The notes under the pieces are model-generated. The model saw nothing but the letters and a program-made list of their open reading frames with translations. It searched no databases and was not told the origin of the DNA. Source: Microbispora bryophytorum (lineage in GTDB: Bacteria > Actinomycetota > Actinomycetes > Streptosporangiales > Streptosporangiaceae). From it: a stretch of DNA of 41,452 nucleotides. Each line of letters starts with the position of its first letter. The stretch's first letter is position 1. Position numbers and translations under genes: made by a program. The stretch is taken from assembly GCF_006874465.1 (NCBI RefSeq), contig NZ_VIRL01000034.1, positions 1 to 41,452 of the forward strand, in the 5' to 3' direction. Below, piece by piece: positions 15,141 to 24,455 of the stretch.

Positions 15141-16232
15141 TTAAGGGACGCCCGCCGGGAACGTCACCGCGACCTCCAGGCCGCCACCCGGATTCGGGCG
15201 CGCCCGGACGTCAGCCCCGTGCGCCGTCGCGATCGACGCGACGATCGACAGCCCGAGCCCCGCGCCCTGTCCTCGCGTCGTGTGCAGGCGCCGGAAAGGC
15301 GCGAAGAGGTCGCCGAAGCGTTCGGGCGGCACCTCGGGACCGGTGTTGCGGACCGTCAGCACGCCCCCGGCAAGCGTCACCTCGATCGTGCCGCCGGGGT
15401 GGTTGTAGCGCACGGCGTTGTCGACGAGGTTGGTGACAAGCCGGTTGAGCAGGACCGGGTCGCCGTGGACGGTGAACGGTTCGATCCGGGCCGTGACGGT
15501 CACCTCACCGCGGTCCGCCTCCGCCAGGACCAGCCGTACGACCTCGTCCAGGGCCACCCGGCTCCGCCTCTCCAGGCCGTGCTCGGCCTGGGAGAGGACC
15601 AGCAGGGCGTCGATGAGGCCCTCGATGCGGTGGTTGTGGAGCAGGAGCGTGGCGCGGATCTCTCCGACATCCTCGGGCAGGCCGATCTCGATCGCCGTCC
15701 GCTGCACGGCCAGCGGGGTCCGCAGCTCGTGGGAGGCGTTCGCGATGAAGCGGCGCTGCCCCTCGACGGAGCGCTCCAGCCGGTCGAGCATGGCGTCGAA
15801 CGTGTCCGCCAGTTCCTTCAGCTCGTCCCGCGGCCCGCCGAGGGCGATCCGCTCGTGCAGGGTGGACAGGGACAGCCGCTGCGCGGTGGCGGTGATCCGG
15901 TGGAGAGGCCGCAGGATCCGCCCCGCGATCACCCATCCCACGGCCACCGACACCAGGGTCAGGACCCCGATCGCCAGCGCGCTCACGTCCCACTGATAGT
16001 GGATCACGTCCCGCGCCAGCTCGGACAGCGGCGGGAGCCGCTCCACCGCCGATCCGGGGAGCGGGGCGGCCGGGGCCGCAGGGGCCTCTCCCATGGGAGA
16101 CGGGAAAAAGCGCTCGATCCGCGAGTGCAGCGCCATGCGCAACAGCGTGTTGACGATGACCAGCAGCACGACGGAGGTGAGCAGGAAAAGCCCCGAGTAG
16201 ATTAGCGTGAGCCGTACCCGCACCGTCGTCAC
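15141..16232 (-). CDS. Two-component sensor histidine kinase
   Basis: A 363-residue membrane kinase: TM1 (about 9-31), a short extracytoplasmic loop rich in Pro/Ala (about 32-83), TM2 (about 84-104), HAMP (about 105-158), H-box FIANASHELRTPL (phospho-acceptor His168), N-box NLVDNAVRYN and G-box GAGLGLSIV. All catalytic boxes are intact. GTG 16232 overlaps the response-regulator stop by four bases (GTGA), so the two are co-translated. The small sensor loop gives no hint of the stimulus. Confidence 0.92.
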   Translation of the reverse strand: MTTVRVRLTLIYSGLFLLTSVVLLVIVNTLLRMALHSRIERFFPSPMGEAPAAPAAPLPGSAVERLPPLSELARDVIHYQWDVSALAIGVLTLVSVAVGWVIAGRILRPLHRITATAQRLSLSTLHERIALGGPRDELKELADTFDAMLDRLERSVEGQRRFIANASHELRTPLAVQRTAIEIGLPEDVGEIRATLLLHNHRIEGLIDALLVLSQAEHGLERRSRVALDEVVRLVLAEADRGEVTVTARIEPFTVHGDPVLLNRLVTNLVDNAVRYNHPGGTIEVTLAGGVLTVRNTGPEVPPERFGDLFAPFRRLHTTRGQGAGLGLSIVASIATAHGADVRARPNPGGGLEVAVTFPAGVP

Positions 16233-16882
16233 AGCAGGTATCCGGCGCCGGGGACGGTCTGGATGCACGGCGGGTCGCCCAGCTTCGCGCGCAGGCGGCT
16301 GACCACGACCCGCACCACGGTCGTGAAGGGGTCGGCGTTCTCGTCCCACGCCTCCTCCAGGAGCCGCTCGGCGCTCACCACCGCGCCCTCCGCCCGCATC
16401 AGCACCTCCAGGACGGCGAACTCCTTGAGCGACAGGTGCAGGTGACGGCCGTCCCTGGACGCCTGGAGCCGGTGCGTGTCGAGCGCGATCCCGTGGCGAG
16501 TCAGCACCGGAGGCACCTGGTCCCGGCTGCGCCGTCCCAGCGCCCGCACCCGCGCGACCAGTTCGGTGAAGTCGAAGGGCTTGGGCAGGTAGTCGTCGGC
16601 TCCCATGCCGAGGCCGGCGACGCGCTCCGGCACCGACGACGCCGCCGTCATCATCAGGATCCGCGTACGGCTCCCGCGCGCCACCAGCTCGCGGCACACG
16701 AGATCGCCGTGCAACCCCGGCAGGTCGCGGTCCAGCACGAGGACGTCGTAGTCGCTGACCGCCAGCCGCTCGGCCGCGGCGGCGCCGTCGTAAACGACGT
16801 CGACCGCCATGGCCTGGCGGCGCAGTCCCATCGCGACGAGGTCGGCCAGATCGCGCTCGTCTTCGGCCACAAGAACCCGCAT
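16229..16882 (-). CDS. OmpR-family response regulator
   Basis: A 217-residue protein with a receiver domain (1-115; acidic pocket Glu7/Asp8, phospho-acceptor Asp51 in VLDRDLPG, Lys101 in YLPKPFD) and a winged-helix DNA-binding domain (about 125-217, ending IQTVPGAGYLL). It partners the overlapping histidine kinase. It is divergent from a secreted S41 peptidase gene across an 87-bp gap with direct repeats that could be its binding site. Confidence 0.94.
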   Translation of the reverse strand: MRVLVAEDERDLADLVAMGLRRQAMAVDVVYDGAAAAERLAVSDYDVLVLDRDLPGLHGDLVCRELVARGSRTRILMMTAASSVPERVAGLGMGADDYLPKPFDFTELVARVRALGRRSRDQVPPVLTRHGIALDTHRLQASRDGRHLHLSLKEFAVLEVLMRAEGAVVSAERLLEEAWDENADPFTTVVRVVVSRLRAKLGDPPCIQTVPGAGYLL

Positions 16883-16903
16883 GCCTCGTTCGTACCTCAG
16901 GTG

Positions 16904-16936
16904 CGGTAACAGCGGCGTTAACGGTGCCGTTCACGG
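16904..16936. promoter_or_regulatory. Three 9-bp direct repeats at 12-bp spacing, candidate response-regulator site
   Basis: CGGTAACAG (16904-16912), CGTTAACGG (16916-16924) and CGTTCACGG (16928-16936) are spaced exactly 12 bp apart, between the divergent response-regulator and S41 peptidase starts. OmpR-family regulators bind direct repeats, though usually at 10-11 bp periods. That it is a site of the adjacent regulator is inference. Confidence 0.4.
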
Positions 16937-16969
16937 CCGTGCAACCCGCCGGCGGCCACGCTGACGGAC

Positions 16970-18322
16970 ATGATCAGAACTGTCTGCGCCGCCGTGCTGC
17001 TCACCGCCGCCACCCTGCACACCACCGCCGTACAGGCCACCACCGTGCCGGCCACCACCGTGCCGGCCACCACGGACGGCGGGTGTGCCCGGATAACCGC
17101 GCCGCCGCCCGAGTCCGCGCCGCCGACGTCGGTGAACACGCTCCGGCAGGCGTACGAGTGCGTGCTGGACAACTACTACAGCGGGCCCGTGCTGGATTCG
17201 AAGGTCCTGCTGCGGGACGCCCTCGCCGCGTACACCCAGGAGCTGATGCGTCGCGGGGCCGACAAGGCCGGTCTCCGCCTGCCCGCGCTGACGGGGAACC
17301 GCGACGCCGACTGGGCCGCGTTCGCCGGCATGATCGGCACCGGCGACCCGGCCGCGCTGCGCGCCGCGATCACCGGCATGGTCACGGGGCTCCACGACGA
17401 CCACGCCCGGGTGGAAAGGATCGCTCCCCCGTCGGAGGACGGACCGGTGGGGACGGGCATCGCCGGTCTGTCGGCCGCGCAGGGCCCGCGATTGGACCCG
17501 GCAGCCCGGCCGCCCCTGTTCGTCACCCGCGTCCTGCCCGGCAGCCCGGCGGACACGGCCGGCATCCGGCCCGGCGACATCATCCAGAAGGTCGACGGGA
17601 TACCGGCGTTCATCGGGGACAAGGTGAACCAGAGCCTCGTCGACGCGTTCGCCTCCGCCACCGTACGGCTCACGCTGAAGCGGCCCACCACGGGACGCGT
17701 CCGGACCGTGCAGCTCACGGAGGGTCCCCTCGAAGAGCAGGAGCCGGCGGTCACGTCGAAGACGCTCCCCGGCGGCGTCACCTACGTCAAGGTGCCCGGG
17801 TTCTTCCAGGGCGCGGCCGACCAGGTCATCGCCAAGCTCAAGGGCGCCTCGAAGGCCGCGGTCGTCGACCTGCGCGGCAACGGCGGCGGGTCGCCGCAGG
17901 AGGTGAACCGGCTGCTCGGCGCGTTCGCGCACGGCAAGGTCACCGGCTACTTCTGCCCGCTCACAGGCGAGTGCACGGCCAATCGCACCGACGACTCGGT
18001 CCCCCTGCTCGGGCTGCGCCTTGTCGTGCTCACCGACCGCGCGTGCGCCTCGGCCTGCGAGCACTTCAGCGCGGCCGTGAAGGACAACGGCCTGGGCGCC
18101 CTCGTCGGGACCCGGACCGCGGGGGCCGTCTCCGGGCCGGCCGAGGCTTACCTTCTCGACGACAACAGCGTGCTGCTGCTGCCCAGGGTCCGGCATCTCG
18201 GCCCCGCCCGGGAGATCATCGACACCGTCGGCGTGCCCGCCGACCACCACGCCCCCATGACCGCGCTCGACCTGGCCACGGGCCGCGACCCCGGCCTCGC
18301 CAAGGCGCTGGGTCTCCTCTGA
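16970..18322 (+). CDS. Secreted S41-family peptidase with PDZ domain
   Basis: A 450-residue protein with a signal peptide (about 1-23), a short Thr/Pro tether (ATTVPATTVPATT), an N-terminal helical region, a PDZ domain (about 160-235, GSPADTAGIRPGDIIQKVDG) and the S41 catalytic core (about 255-430). The nucleophile is Ser361 (RACASACEHF). The residue 25 positions later, where CtpA and Prc carry their Lys base, is Ala386. The family branch exemplified by the nisin resistance protein uses a His instead, in an LxDxH motif, and LHDDH with His145 is present here, so the enzyme is probably active with Ser/His chemistry. It sits next to a two-component system that may control it. The start is preceded by little Shine-Dalgarno signal. 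Confidence 0.88.
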   Translation: MIRTVCAAVLLTAATLHTTAVQATTVPATTVPATTDGGCARITAPPPESAPPTSVNTLRQAYECVLDNYYSGPVLDSKVLLRDALAAYTQELMRRGADKAGLRLPALTGNRDADWAAFAGMIGTGDPAALRAAITGMVTGLHDDHARVERIAPPSEDGPVGTGIAGLSAAQGPRLDPAARPPLFVTRVLPGSPADTAGIRPGDIIQKVDGIPAFIGDKVNQSLVDAFASATVRLTLKRPTTGRVRTVQLTEGPLEEQEPAVTSKTLPGGVTYVKVPGFFQGAADQVIAKLKGASKAAVVDLRGNGGGSPQEVNRLLGAFAHGKVTGYFCPLTGECTANRTDDSVPLLGLRLVVLTDRACASACEHFSAAVKDNGLGALVGTRTAGAVSGPAEAYLLDDNSVLLLPRVRHLGPAREIIDTVGVPADHHAPMTALDLATGRDPGLAKALGLL

Positions 18323-18345
18323 CGCGCCGGGTCTCCCTCACGACG

Positions 18346-18377
18346 AGGGCCCGGGGGACGGTGGTCCCCCGGGCCCT
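18346..18377. terminator. Strong bidirectional terminator hairpin
   Basis: AGGGCCCGGGGGAC (18346-18359) and GTCCCCCGGGCCCT (18364-18377) form a perfect 14-bp stem with a GGTG tetraloop, between the converging S41 peptidase and aldehyde dehydrogenase genes. Confidence 0.85.
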
Positions 18378-18391
18378 TCCGACGCGTGGTT

Positions 18392-19837
<1,446 letters not shown>

Positions 19838-19843
19838 GTCTTC

Positions 19844-19849
19844 ACGCTA
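19844..19849 (-). promoter_or_regulatory. -10 box of the aldehyde dehydrogenase gene (leaderless start)
   Basis: On the minus strand TAGCGT is followed by six bases and ATG 19837. The rest of the divergent gap (to 20055) is less GC-rich than its surroundings and carries the TetR promoter. I found no clear palindrome there. Confidence 0.5.
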
Positions 19850-20055
19850 TGCCACCTGATGGAAGCCGGTCCTTACTCCGGACGGGCCAATCAGCGTCCC
19901 CCGTCGCACCATCATGGACAACTTCTCACATGTCACAGATGCGCGGCAATTTCATGATGTTTTCTGTTTCGCTCCGGTTTGAAAGCCGAGCAGCATGGTT
20001 AAGTCATCATCCGGGTCTGTCGCGGGACCCCCAATATGAGAAGGGCTCGTCGCTG

Positions 20056-20685
20056 ATGGGTACGCCGGCGCCGCTCGGTCTTCAGGGTGCCTACGCACGC
20101 GGCCATCGAAGCAACTATGACGAGTTACGCACCCGCCTCCTCGACGTCGCCAACGACCTGCTCGCCGCGGCCGGACCGGAGAGCCTCACCGTACGCAGGA
20201 TCGCCGCCGAGGCCGGCTGCTCCACCCAGGTCATCTACACGATGTTCGGCAGCAAGGAAGGCCTGGCCGAGGCGCTCTACCTGGAGGGCTTCGAGCGGTT
20301 CCGGCGCAGGCTGGAGGCCGTGCCGCAGCGCAGCGACCCGCTGGAGCACCTGAGCCTGCTCGGTCCCGCCTACCGGGAGGCGGCGCTGGCCGAGCCCGGC
20401 TACTACAGCCTCATGTTCGAGCGGGCCATCCCCGGCTTCGTGCCGAGCGAGCGCGCTCGCACGCTGGCGAGGGCCGCGCTCAACATCGTCGACCGGGTGA
20501 TCGCCGACTGCATCTCCGCCGGTCACCTCGTGCCCACCCAGCCGAGGAAGATCGCCGACGCGCTGTGGGCCGCGGCCCAGGGCGCGCTCAGTCTGGAACG
20601 TGCCGGGCATCTTCCCGACGGCAAGACGTACGAGATCGTCACCGACGCCGCCGTGCGCGCCTTCCGCGTGCGGCCCCCGGCCTGA
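20056..20685 (+). CDS. TetR family regulator with a TTA codon
   Basis: A 209-residue TetR protein. The DNA-binding domain (about 20-68) reads YDELRTRLLDVANDLLAAAG ... GCSTQVIYTMFGSKEGLAEALY, and the C-terminal domain resembles the TetR_C type with a WHG-like fold (ALAEPGYYSLMFERAIPG). Codon 24 is TTA (20125-20127), a leucine codon very rare in such genomes and read in streptomycetes by the bldA tRNA. ATG 20056 has AGAAGGG about ten bases upstream. It is divergent from the aldehyde dehydrogenase and converges with the PucR gene, so the dehydrogenase is the likely target. Confidence 0.9.
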   Translation: MGTPAPLGLQGAYARGHRSNYDELRTRLLDVANDLLAAAGPESLTVRRIAAEAGCSTQVIYTMFGSKEGLAEALYLEGFERFRRRLEAVPQRSDPLEHLSLLGPAYREAALAEPGYYSLMFERAIPGFVPSERARTLARAALNIVDRVIADCISAGHLVPTQPRKIADALWAAAQGALSLERAGHLPDGKTYEIVTDAAVRAFRVRPPA

Positions 20686-20691
20686 CCGGCG

Positions 20692-22389
20692 TCACAGGCA
20701 CACCGCGATCCACAGCTCGGCCCGGACCGCGGGATCGTCCAGGTCGCGCCCGAGCAGCTCGCTCACCCGCTTCATCCGGTAACGCAGTGTGTGCCGGTGC
20801 ACGCCCAGGCGCTGCGCCGCGGCGTCCCAGTGGCCGTTGCTGGCCAGGTAGGCGCGCAGCGACTCGACCAGGTCGGCGCGTGAGCCGTACTCGCGGAGCG
20901 GCGCCAGGATCGCCGCCGCGAACGACGCGGCGGCGGCGGGATCGAGCAGCGACAGCAGCCCGCGCCCGGCCAGCTCGCTGAAGCGCGCCACCGGCGAGGC
21001 CGAGACCAGCGCCCGCCGCGCCTGGTCGACGGCCCGGTCGAGGTCGTGCTCGTAGCCACGGTCGAGCCCGGTGTCGAGATCCGGGCGGCTCGCGTTCCGG
21101 GTCACCGATCCGGCCGCTCCGGCCGCGGGGGGTTCGCGGCCCTCCATACGGCCGTCCACGCGGCCCTCGGATCGGGCGATCTCCACCCCGGGCGCGCTCA
21201 CACCCACCCGGCCGTGCTGTGCGGCCAGCGCGACGAGCTCGTCGGCACCCGCGTCCGGGGCCAGCACGACGAGCAGCCCCTCCCAGGGCGCGGTGAACGT
21301 TCCAACGCCCGCGAAGGCGCCCCGCGGGCCGGGCACCGCGCCGGTCAGCGCGCCGGGCACCGCGCCGGGCGCCGCGCCGGTCAGCGCCTCGGTCAGCGCC
21401 TCCGGATCGGGCGTGTCGCAGGCGAGGACCGTCACCGGCTCCTCCGGCAGCCGCATGCCCAGGGCCGCGAGCGTCTCCGCGGCCGCCCGCACCTCGCCGG
21501 CCAGCAGCAGCCGGAGCACCGCGGACCGCACCTGCGCCGCCGCCGACCGTTGCTCCCTGCCCTGTTCCAGAGCCAGCGTCAGCAGGGATCCGGCCGCGTT
21601 GACGATCGTGTACGCGATGGGCGAGAACGGCCGCGGCGACCCCACCGCGAAAAATCCCCTCCGGCCCAGCGGCTGGACCACGACGTGCTCGTCCGGGGTG
21701 GACAGGGCGAGGCTCGACAGGGACGGCGCGCTCCGCAGCCGGGCGATCTCGGGCTCCAGCGACCGGGCCGTCTCCCGCGCCCAGTCCCCCGCCACGCCGC
21801 GCTTGTCATCCGTACCGGCGTGCAGGCCGGCCGCGCGACGGCCGGTCGTCCCGGCGGCATGCCGTAGGGCGCCCGCGGGGTCGAGCAGCAGCGCCCAGCC
21901 GCCGATCTCCCGGGCCAGCCGGTCCACCACGGCCACCGGCCCCTCCCGCTGGAGGGCGGCCCGGGTCAGCCTGCCCTGCGCGGCGAAGGCGCGGCTGATC
22001 TCCTCGTACTGCTCCCCCGCCAGCAGATCGCTGACGGCCTTGCCGATCGCGATGAAGGGCGTGTCCCTCGGCACCTCGACCAGCGGCAGCCCGGCGGCCT
22101 CGGCCGCCTCGGCGAAGGCGGGCGGCACGGCGTCGTGACTCAGCCCCACCCCGAACCCCAGCCCGGCGACCCCCCGGGCCACGAGCCGGGAGACGTACGG
22201 CTCGGCGTCGCCGGCGGACAGGCGCATGCCGGTCGTGAGCACCAGCTCGCCGCCCTCGAGGAACGGTGTGGGGTCCTCCAGCTCGCTGACCGCGACCCAG
22301 CGGACGGGGCGGTCGAGGCCGTTCCACCCGGCGAGAACCTCCAGGTGGAGCGGTACGATCGCGGTGATCCGGCGCAGCGCTGGTGCCAC
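20692..22389 (-). CDS. PucR-family transcriptional regulator, divergent from gabT
   Basis: A 565-residue regulator with an N-terminal PucR/PurC sensor domain (about 7-125, VRWVAVSELEDPTPFLEGGELVLTTGMRL), a middle domain, and a C-terminal PucR-type helix-turn-helix (about 505-560, HWDAAAQRLGVHRHTLRYRM). The middle is interrupted by two low-complexity inserts: an Ala/Pro/Gly repeat (about 335-365, from DNA at roughly 21320-21410) and an Arg/Gly/Asp-rich stretch (about 400-445). GTG 22389 has a GGGGGGAAGAG ribosome-binding site. It faces gabT across 108 bp, so it is the likely regulator of gabT and of the aminotransferase/mmsA operon. PucR proteins typically activate nitrogen or amine catabolism. 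Confidence 0.9.
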   Translation of the reverse strand: MAPALRRITAIVPLHLEVLAGWNGLDRPVRWVAVSELEDPTPFLEGGELVLTTGMRLSAGDAEPYVSRLVARGVAGLGFGVGLSHDAVPPAFAEAAEAAGLPLVEVPRDTPFIAIGKAVSDLLAGEQYEEISRAFAAQGRLTRAALQREGPVAVVDRLAREIGGWALLLDPAGALRHAAGTTGRRAAGLHAGTDDKRGVAGDWARETARSLEPEIARLRSAPSLSSLALSTPDEHVVVQPLGRRGFFAVGSPRPFSPIAYTIVNAAGSLLTLALEQGREQRSAAAQVRSAVLRLLLAGEVRAAAETLAALGMRLPEEPVTVLACDTPDPEALTEALTGAAPGAVPGALTGAVPGPRGAFAGVGTFTAPWEGLLVVLAPDAGADELVALAAQHGRVGVSAPGVEIARSEGRVDGRMEGREPPAAGAAGSVTRNASRPDLDTGLDRGYEHDLDRAVDQARRALVSASPVARFSELAGRGLLSLLDPAAAASFAAAILAPLREYGSRADLVESLRAYLASNGHWDAAAQRLGVHRHTLRYRMKRVSELLGRDLDDPAVRAELWIAVCL

Positions 22390-22488
22390 TGCTCTTCCCC
22401 CCGAACTCCCGGCTTGTCCTCACCGGCCAAAAGTACGTTCACATTCTGACATAGCGGCATATCGGCTGGTGGAGGCGACGGCCGTACC

Positions 22489-22518
22489 GTCAGAGATATG
22501 AGCGTCGGAGATATGAGC
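22489..22518 (+). repeat. 15-bp tandem duplication containing the gabT start codon
   Basis: GTCAGAGATATGAGC (22489-22503) and GTCGGAGATATGAGC (22504-22518) differ at one base. Each contains an in-frame ATG (22498 and 22513). The second has the better GGAG Shine-Dalgarno sequence, but at short spacing. Confidence 0.9.
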
Positions 22519-23862
22519 ACTGCCACCACGCACGGCGGCCCGCGGCTCCCGCAGGAGCGCCGCCTCGTCACCGAGATCCCCGGCCCGCGGTCGCGCGAAC
22601 TGCTCGCGCGCAAGCAGTCCGCCGTGCCTCCGGGCATCGGCACCACGCTGCCCGTCTTCGTGACCCGTGCGGGCGGCGGTGTGATCGTCGACGTGGACGG
22701 CAACTCGTTGATCGACTTCGGCTCCGGCATCGCCGTGACCAACGTCGGCAACGCCGCCCCCCGGGTCGTCGAGCGCGTGCAGAAGCAGGTCGCCGACTTC
22801 ACCCACACCTGTTTCATGGTCGCCCCGTACGAGTCGTACGTCGCGGTGTGCGAGAAGCTCAACGCGCTCACGCCCGGCGACCACGAGAAGCGGACGTTCC
22901 TGGTCAACAGCGGCGCGGAGGCCGTCGAGAACGCGATCAAGGTCGCCCGCCACGCCACCGGGCGGCAGGCGGTCGTCGTCTTCGACCACGGCTACCACGG
23001 CCGCACGCTGCTGACGATGACGCTGACGGCCAAGAGCATGCCGTACAAGCACGGGTTCGGGCCGTTCGCGCCCGAGGTGTACCGGGTGCCGCTCGCCTAC
23101 CCGTTCCGCTGGCCGACCGGCCCGGACAACTGCGCCGAGGAGGCCGCGGCCCAGGCGATCGACATGATCAACAAGCAGATCGGCGCGGAGAACGTCGCGG
23201 CGGTGCTCATCGAGCCGATCGCGGGCGAGGGCGGCTTCATCGAGCCGGCCCGGGGCTTCCTGCCGAAGATCGTGGAGTATTGCCGCGCCAACGGCATCGT
23301 CTTCATCGCCGACGAGGTGCAGACGGGCTTCGCCCGCACCGGCCACATGTTCGCCTGCGAGGACGAGGGCATCGTCCCGGACATCATCACCACCGCGAAG
23401 GGCATCGCCGGCGGCCTTCCGCTAGCGGCCGTGACCGGCAGGGCCGACCTGCTCGACCACGTCCACAGCGGCGGTCTCGGCGGCACGTACGGCGGCAACC
23501 CGCTCGCCTGCGAGGCGGCCCTGGGCGTGCTGGAGACCATCGAGCAGGACGGGCTCGTCGAGCGCGCCCGGCACATCGGCGAGATCATGCTGCCCCGTCT
23601 GCGCGCCCTTCAAGAGCACAACCCGATCATCGGAGACGTGCGCGGGCGCGGCGCGATGATCGCCGTCGAGCTCGTGGTGCCCGGCACCAAGGAGCCCTAC
23701 CCGGCCGCCGAGATCGCGCGCAGGTGCCACGAGCAGGGCCTGCTCGTGCTCACCGCGGGAACGTACGGCAACGTGCTGCGCTTCCTGCCGCCGCTGGTGA
23801 TCCCGGATCACCTGCTCGAAGAGGGTCTCTCCATCCTGGAAAAGGCGCTCAACGTGGACTAG
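22498..23862 (+). CDS. gabT: 4-aminobutyrate--2-oxoglutarate aminotransferase
   Basis: GabT moves the amino group of GABA to 2-oxoglutarate, giving succinate semialdehyde and glutamate. The protein (454 residues from 22498, 449 from 22513) is a class-III PLP enzyme: NSGAEAVENAIKVAR (137-151), DHGYHGRT (163-170), ADEVQTGFARTG with Asp272, and PLP-binding Lys301 (TTAKGIAGG). It may also take 5-aminovalerate or beta-alanine. The start is ambiguous because a 15-bp duplication creates two in-frame ATGs. It is divergent from a PucR regulator and ends before a strong terminator, so it is monocistronic. Within the region it links polyamine or GABA supply to the TCA cycle together with an aldehyde dehydrogenase. 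Confidence 0.95.
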   Translation: MSVGDMSTATTHGGPRLPQERRLVTEIPGPRSRELLARKQSAVPPGIGTTLPVFVTRAGGGVIVDVDGNSLIDFGSGIAVTNVGNAAPRVVERVQKQVADFTHTCFMVAPYESYVAVCEKLNALTPGDHEKRTFLVNSGAEAVENAIKVARHATGRQAVVVFDHGYHGRTLLTMTLTAKSMPYKHGFGPFAPEVYRVPLAYPFRWPTGPDNCAEEAAAQAIDMINKQIGAENVAAVLIEPIAGEGGFIEPARGFLPKIVEYCRANGIVFIADEVQTGFARTGHMFACEDEGIVPDIITTAKGIAGGLPLAAVTGRADLLDHVHSGGLGGTYGGNPLACEAALGVLETIEQDGLVERARHIGEIMLPRLRALQEHNPIIGDVRGRGAMIAVELVVPGTKEPYPAAEIARRCHEQGLLVLTAGTYGNVLRFLPPLVIPDHLLEEGLSILEKALNVD

Positions 23863-23871
23863 ACAGTTTGA

Positions 23872-23924
23872 ACAACATCAAAAGGGGCACCCGGTCTGTT
23901 CCAAGGTGTCCCTTTTGATGTTGT
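23872..23924 (+). terminator. Long hairpin terminator after gabT
   Basis: ACAACATCAAAAGGGGCACC (23872-23891) pairs with the segment 23905-23924 over 20 bp with a single G-U pair. The loop is 13 bases. It starts ten bases after the gabT stop. It is the longest simple stem in the window. Confidence 0.9.
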
Positions 23925-23992
23925 ACGGCTTGCGTTATGCCTCGATTTAACCATCGCTTGGCCCGACTCGCGCCGATCACGAAGGGTAACCG

Positions 23993-24002
23993 CGTTATAA
24001 CG
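23993..24002. promoter_or_regulatory. Palindrome upstream of the small CxxC protein gene
   Basis: CGTTATAACG is a perfect palindrome nested in an AACCG...CGGTT inverted repeat (23989-24005). It is the most AT-rich point before the gene at 24033, so it is probably promoter or operator DNA. The bound protein is unknown. Confidence 0.35.
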
Positions 24003-24032
24003 GTTCCGATAGGCGATCGAGGGGGGACTTTG

Positions 24033-24281
24033 ATGGGCTGGAACCCGAACGGCGCCGAGCGGCTCATGCTGACGTTCGACCCTGCCGGCCTGACCACCAC
24101 GCAGCGCGACGGCGACGCCTGTGTCGTCTGCCACAAGAAGTGGCCCCGCCCCCGCGTGAAGGTCGGAACACTGCCCGACAACGCCCCCGTCCACGCCTGC
24201 GACGACTGCGCCGAGGCCCTGCTGCCCGCCCCCGAGGGCAAGGTTCCGCTGCCCCGCCGCTCCCGGGCGGCCATGTCCTGA
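24033..24281 (+). CDS. Small protein with two CxxC pairs (zinc-ribbon-like), unknown function
   Basis: An 82-residue protein starting MGWNPNGAERLMLTFDP. Two CxxC pairs (Cys30/Cys33 in CVVCHKKW, Cys56/Cys59 in CDDC) 22 residues apart could bind one zinc ion, as in zinc ribbons. The tail is Pro/Arg-rich. There is no signal peptide. ATG 24033 is preferred because GAGGGGGGA lies just upstream (24019-24027); a longer frame from 23937 has poor codon bias. It stands alone between the gabT terminator and the end of the solute-binding protein gene. I do not recognise the family. Confidence 0.65.
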   Translation: MGWNPNGAERLMLTFDPAGLTTTQRDGDACVVCHKKWPRPRVKVGTLPDNAPVHACDDCAEALLPAPEGKVPLPRRSRAAMS

Positions 24282-24320
24282 CCACCCGTTTCGCCCCGGC
24301 CCAATTCGGCCGCCCGGTCC

Positions 24321-24455
24321 TCAGGTCGCCAGATCCTCCAGGTGGGCGGCCGGCACGGCGCTCACGCGGCCCGGCGGCATCGACTCCGGCCGGGCCAGGA
24401 CGTGAATGGTCAGGCCGTCGATGACGAGCGTGCAGCCGCGCCGCCCGTCAGGACA
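24321..24455 (-). pseudogene. Possible C-terminal remnant of a lost gene
   Basis: On the minus strand a frame ending in TGA at 24321-24323 reads CTLVIDGLTIHVLARPESM and continues to AAHLEDLAT, with almost all codons ending in G or C. No start codon exists in this frame between the stop of the solute-binding protein gene and the remnant, nor for some distance upstream inside that gene. This looks like the 3' end of a gene whose front has been deleted. It is too short to assign to a family; chance codon bias is the alternative. Confidence 0.3.

Noticed and set aside
15141..16934. A kinase fused to its response regulator
   Set aside because: The regulator is encoded in another frame and ends at 16229; the long frame is a shadow. 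The same applies to 36102-37724.
18050..18127. S41 peptidase as a dead enzyme because the CtpA-type Lys is Ala386
   Set aside because: The LHDDH motif with His145 matches the Ser/His branch of S41 exemplified by nisin resistance protein, so activity is likely.
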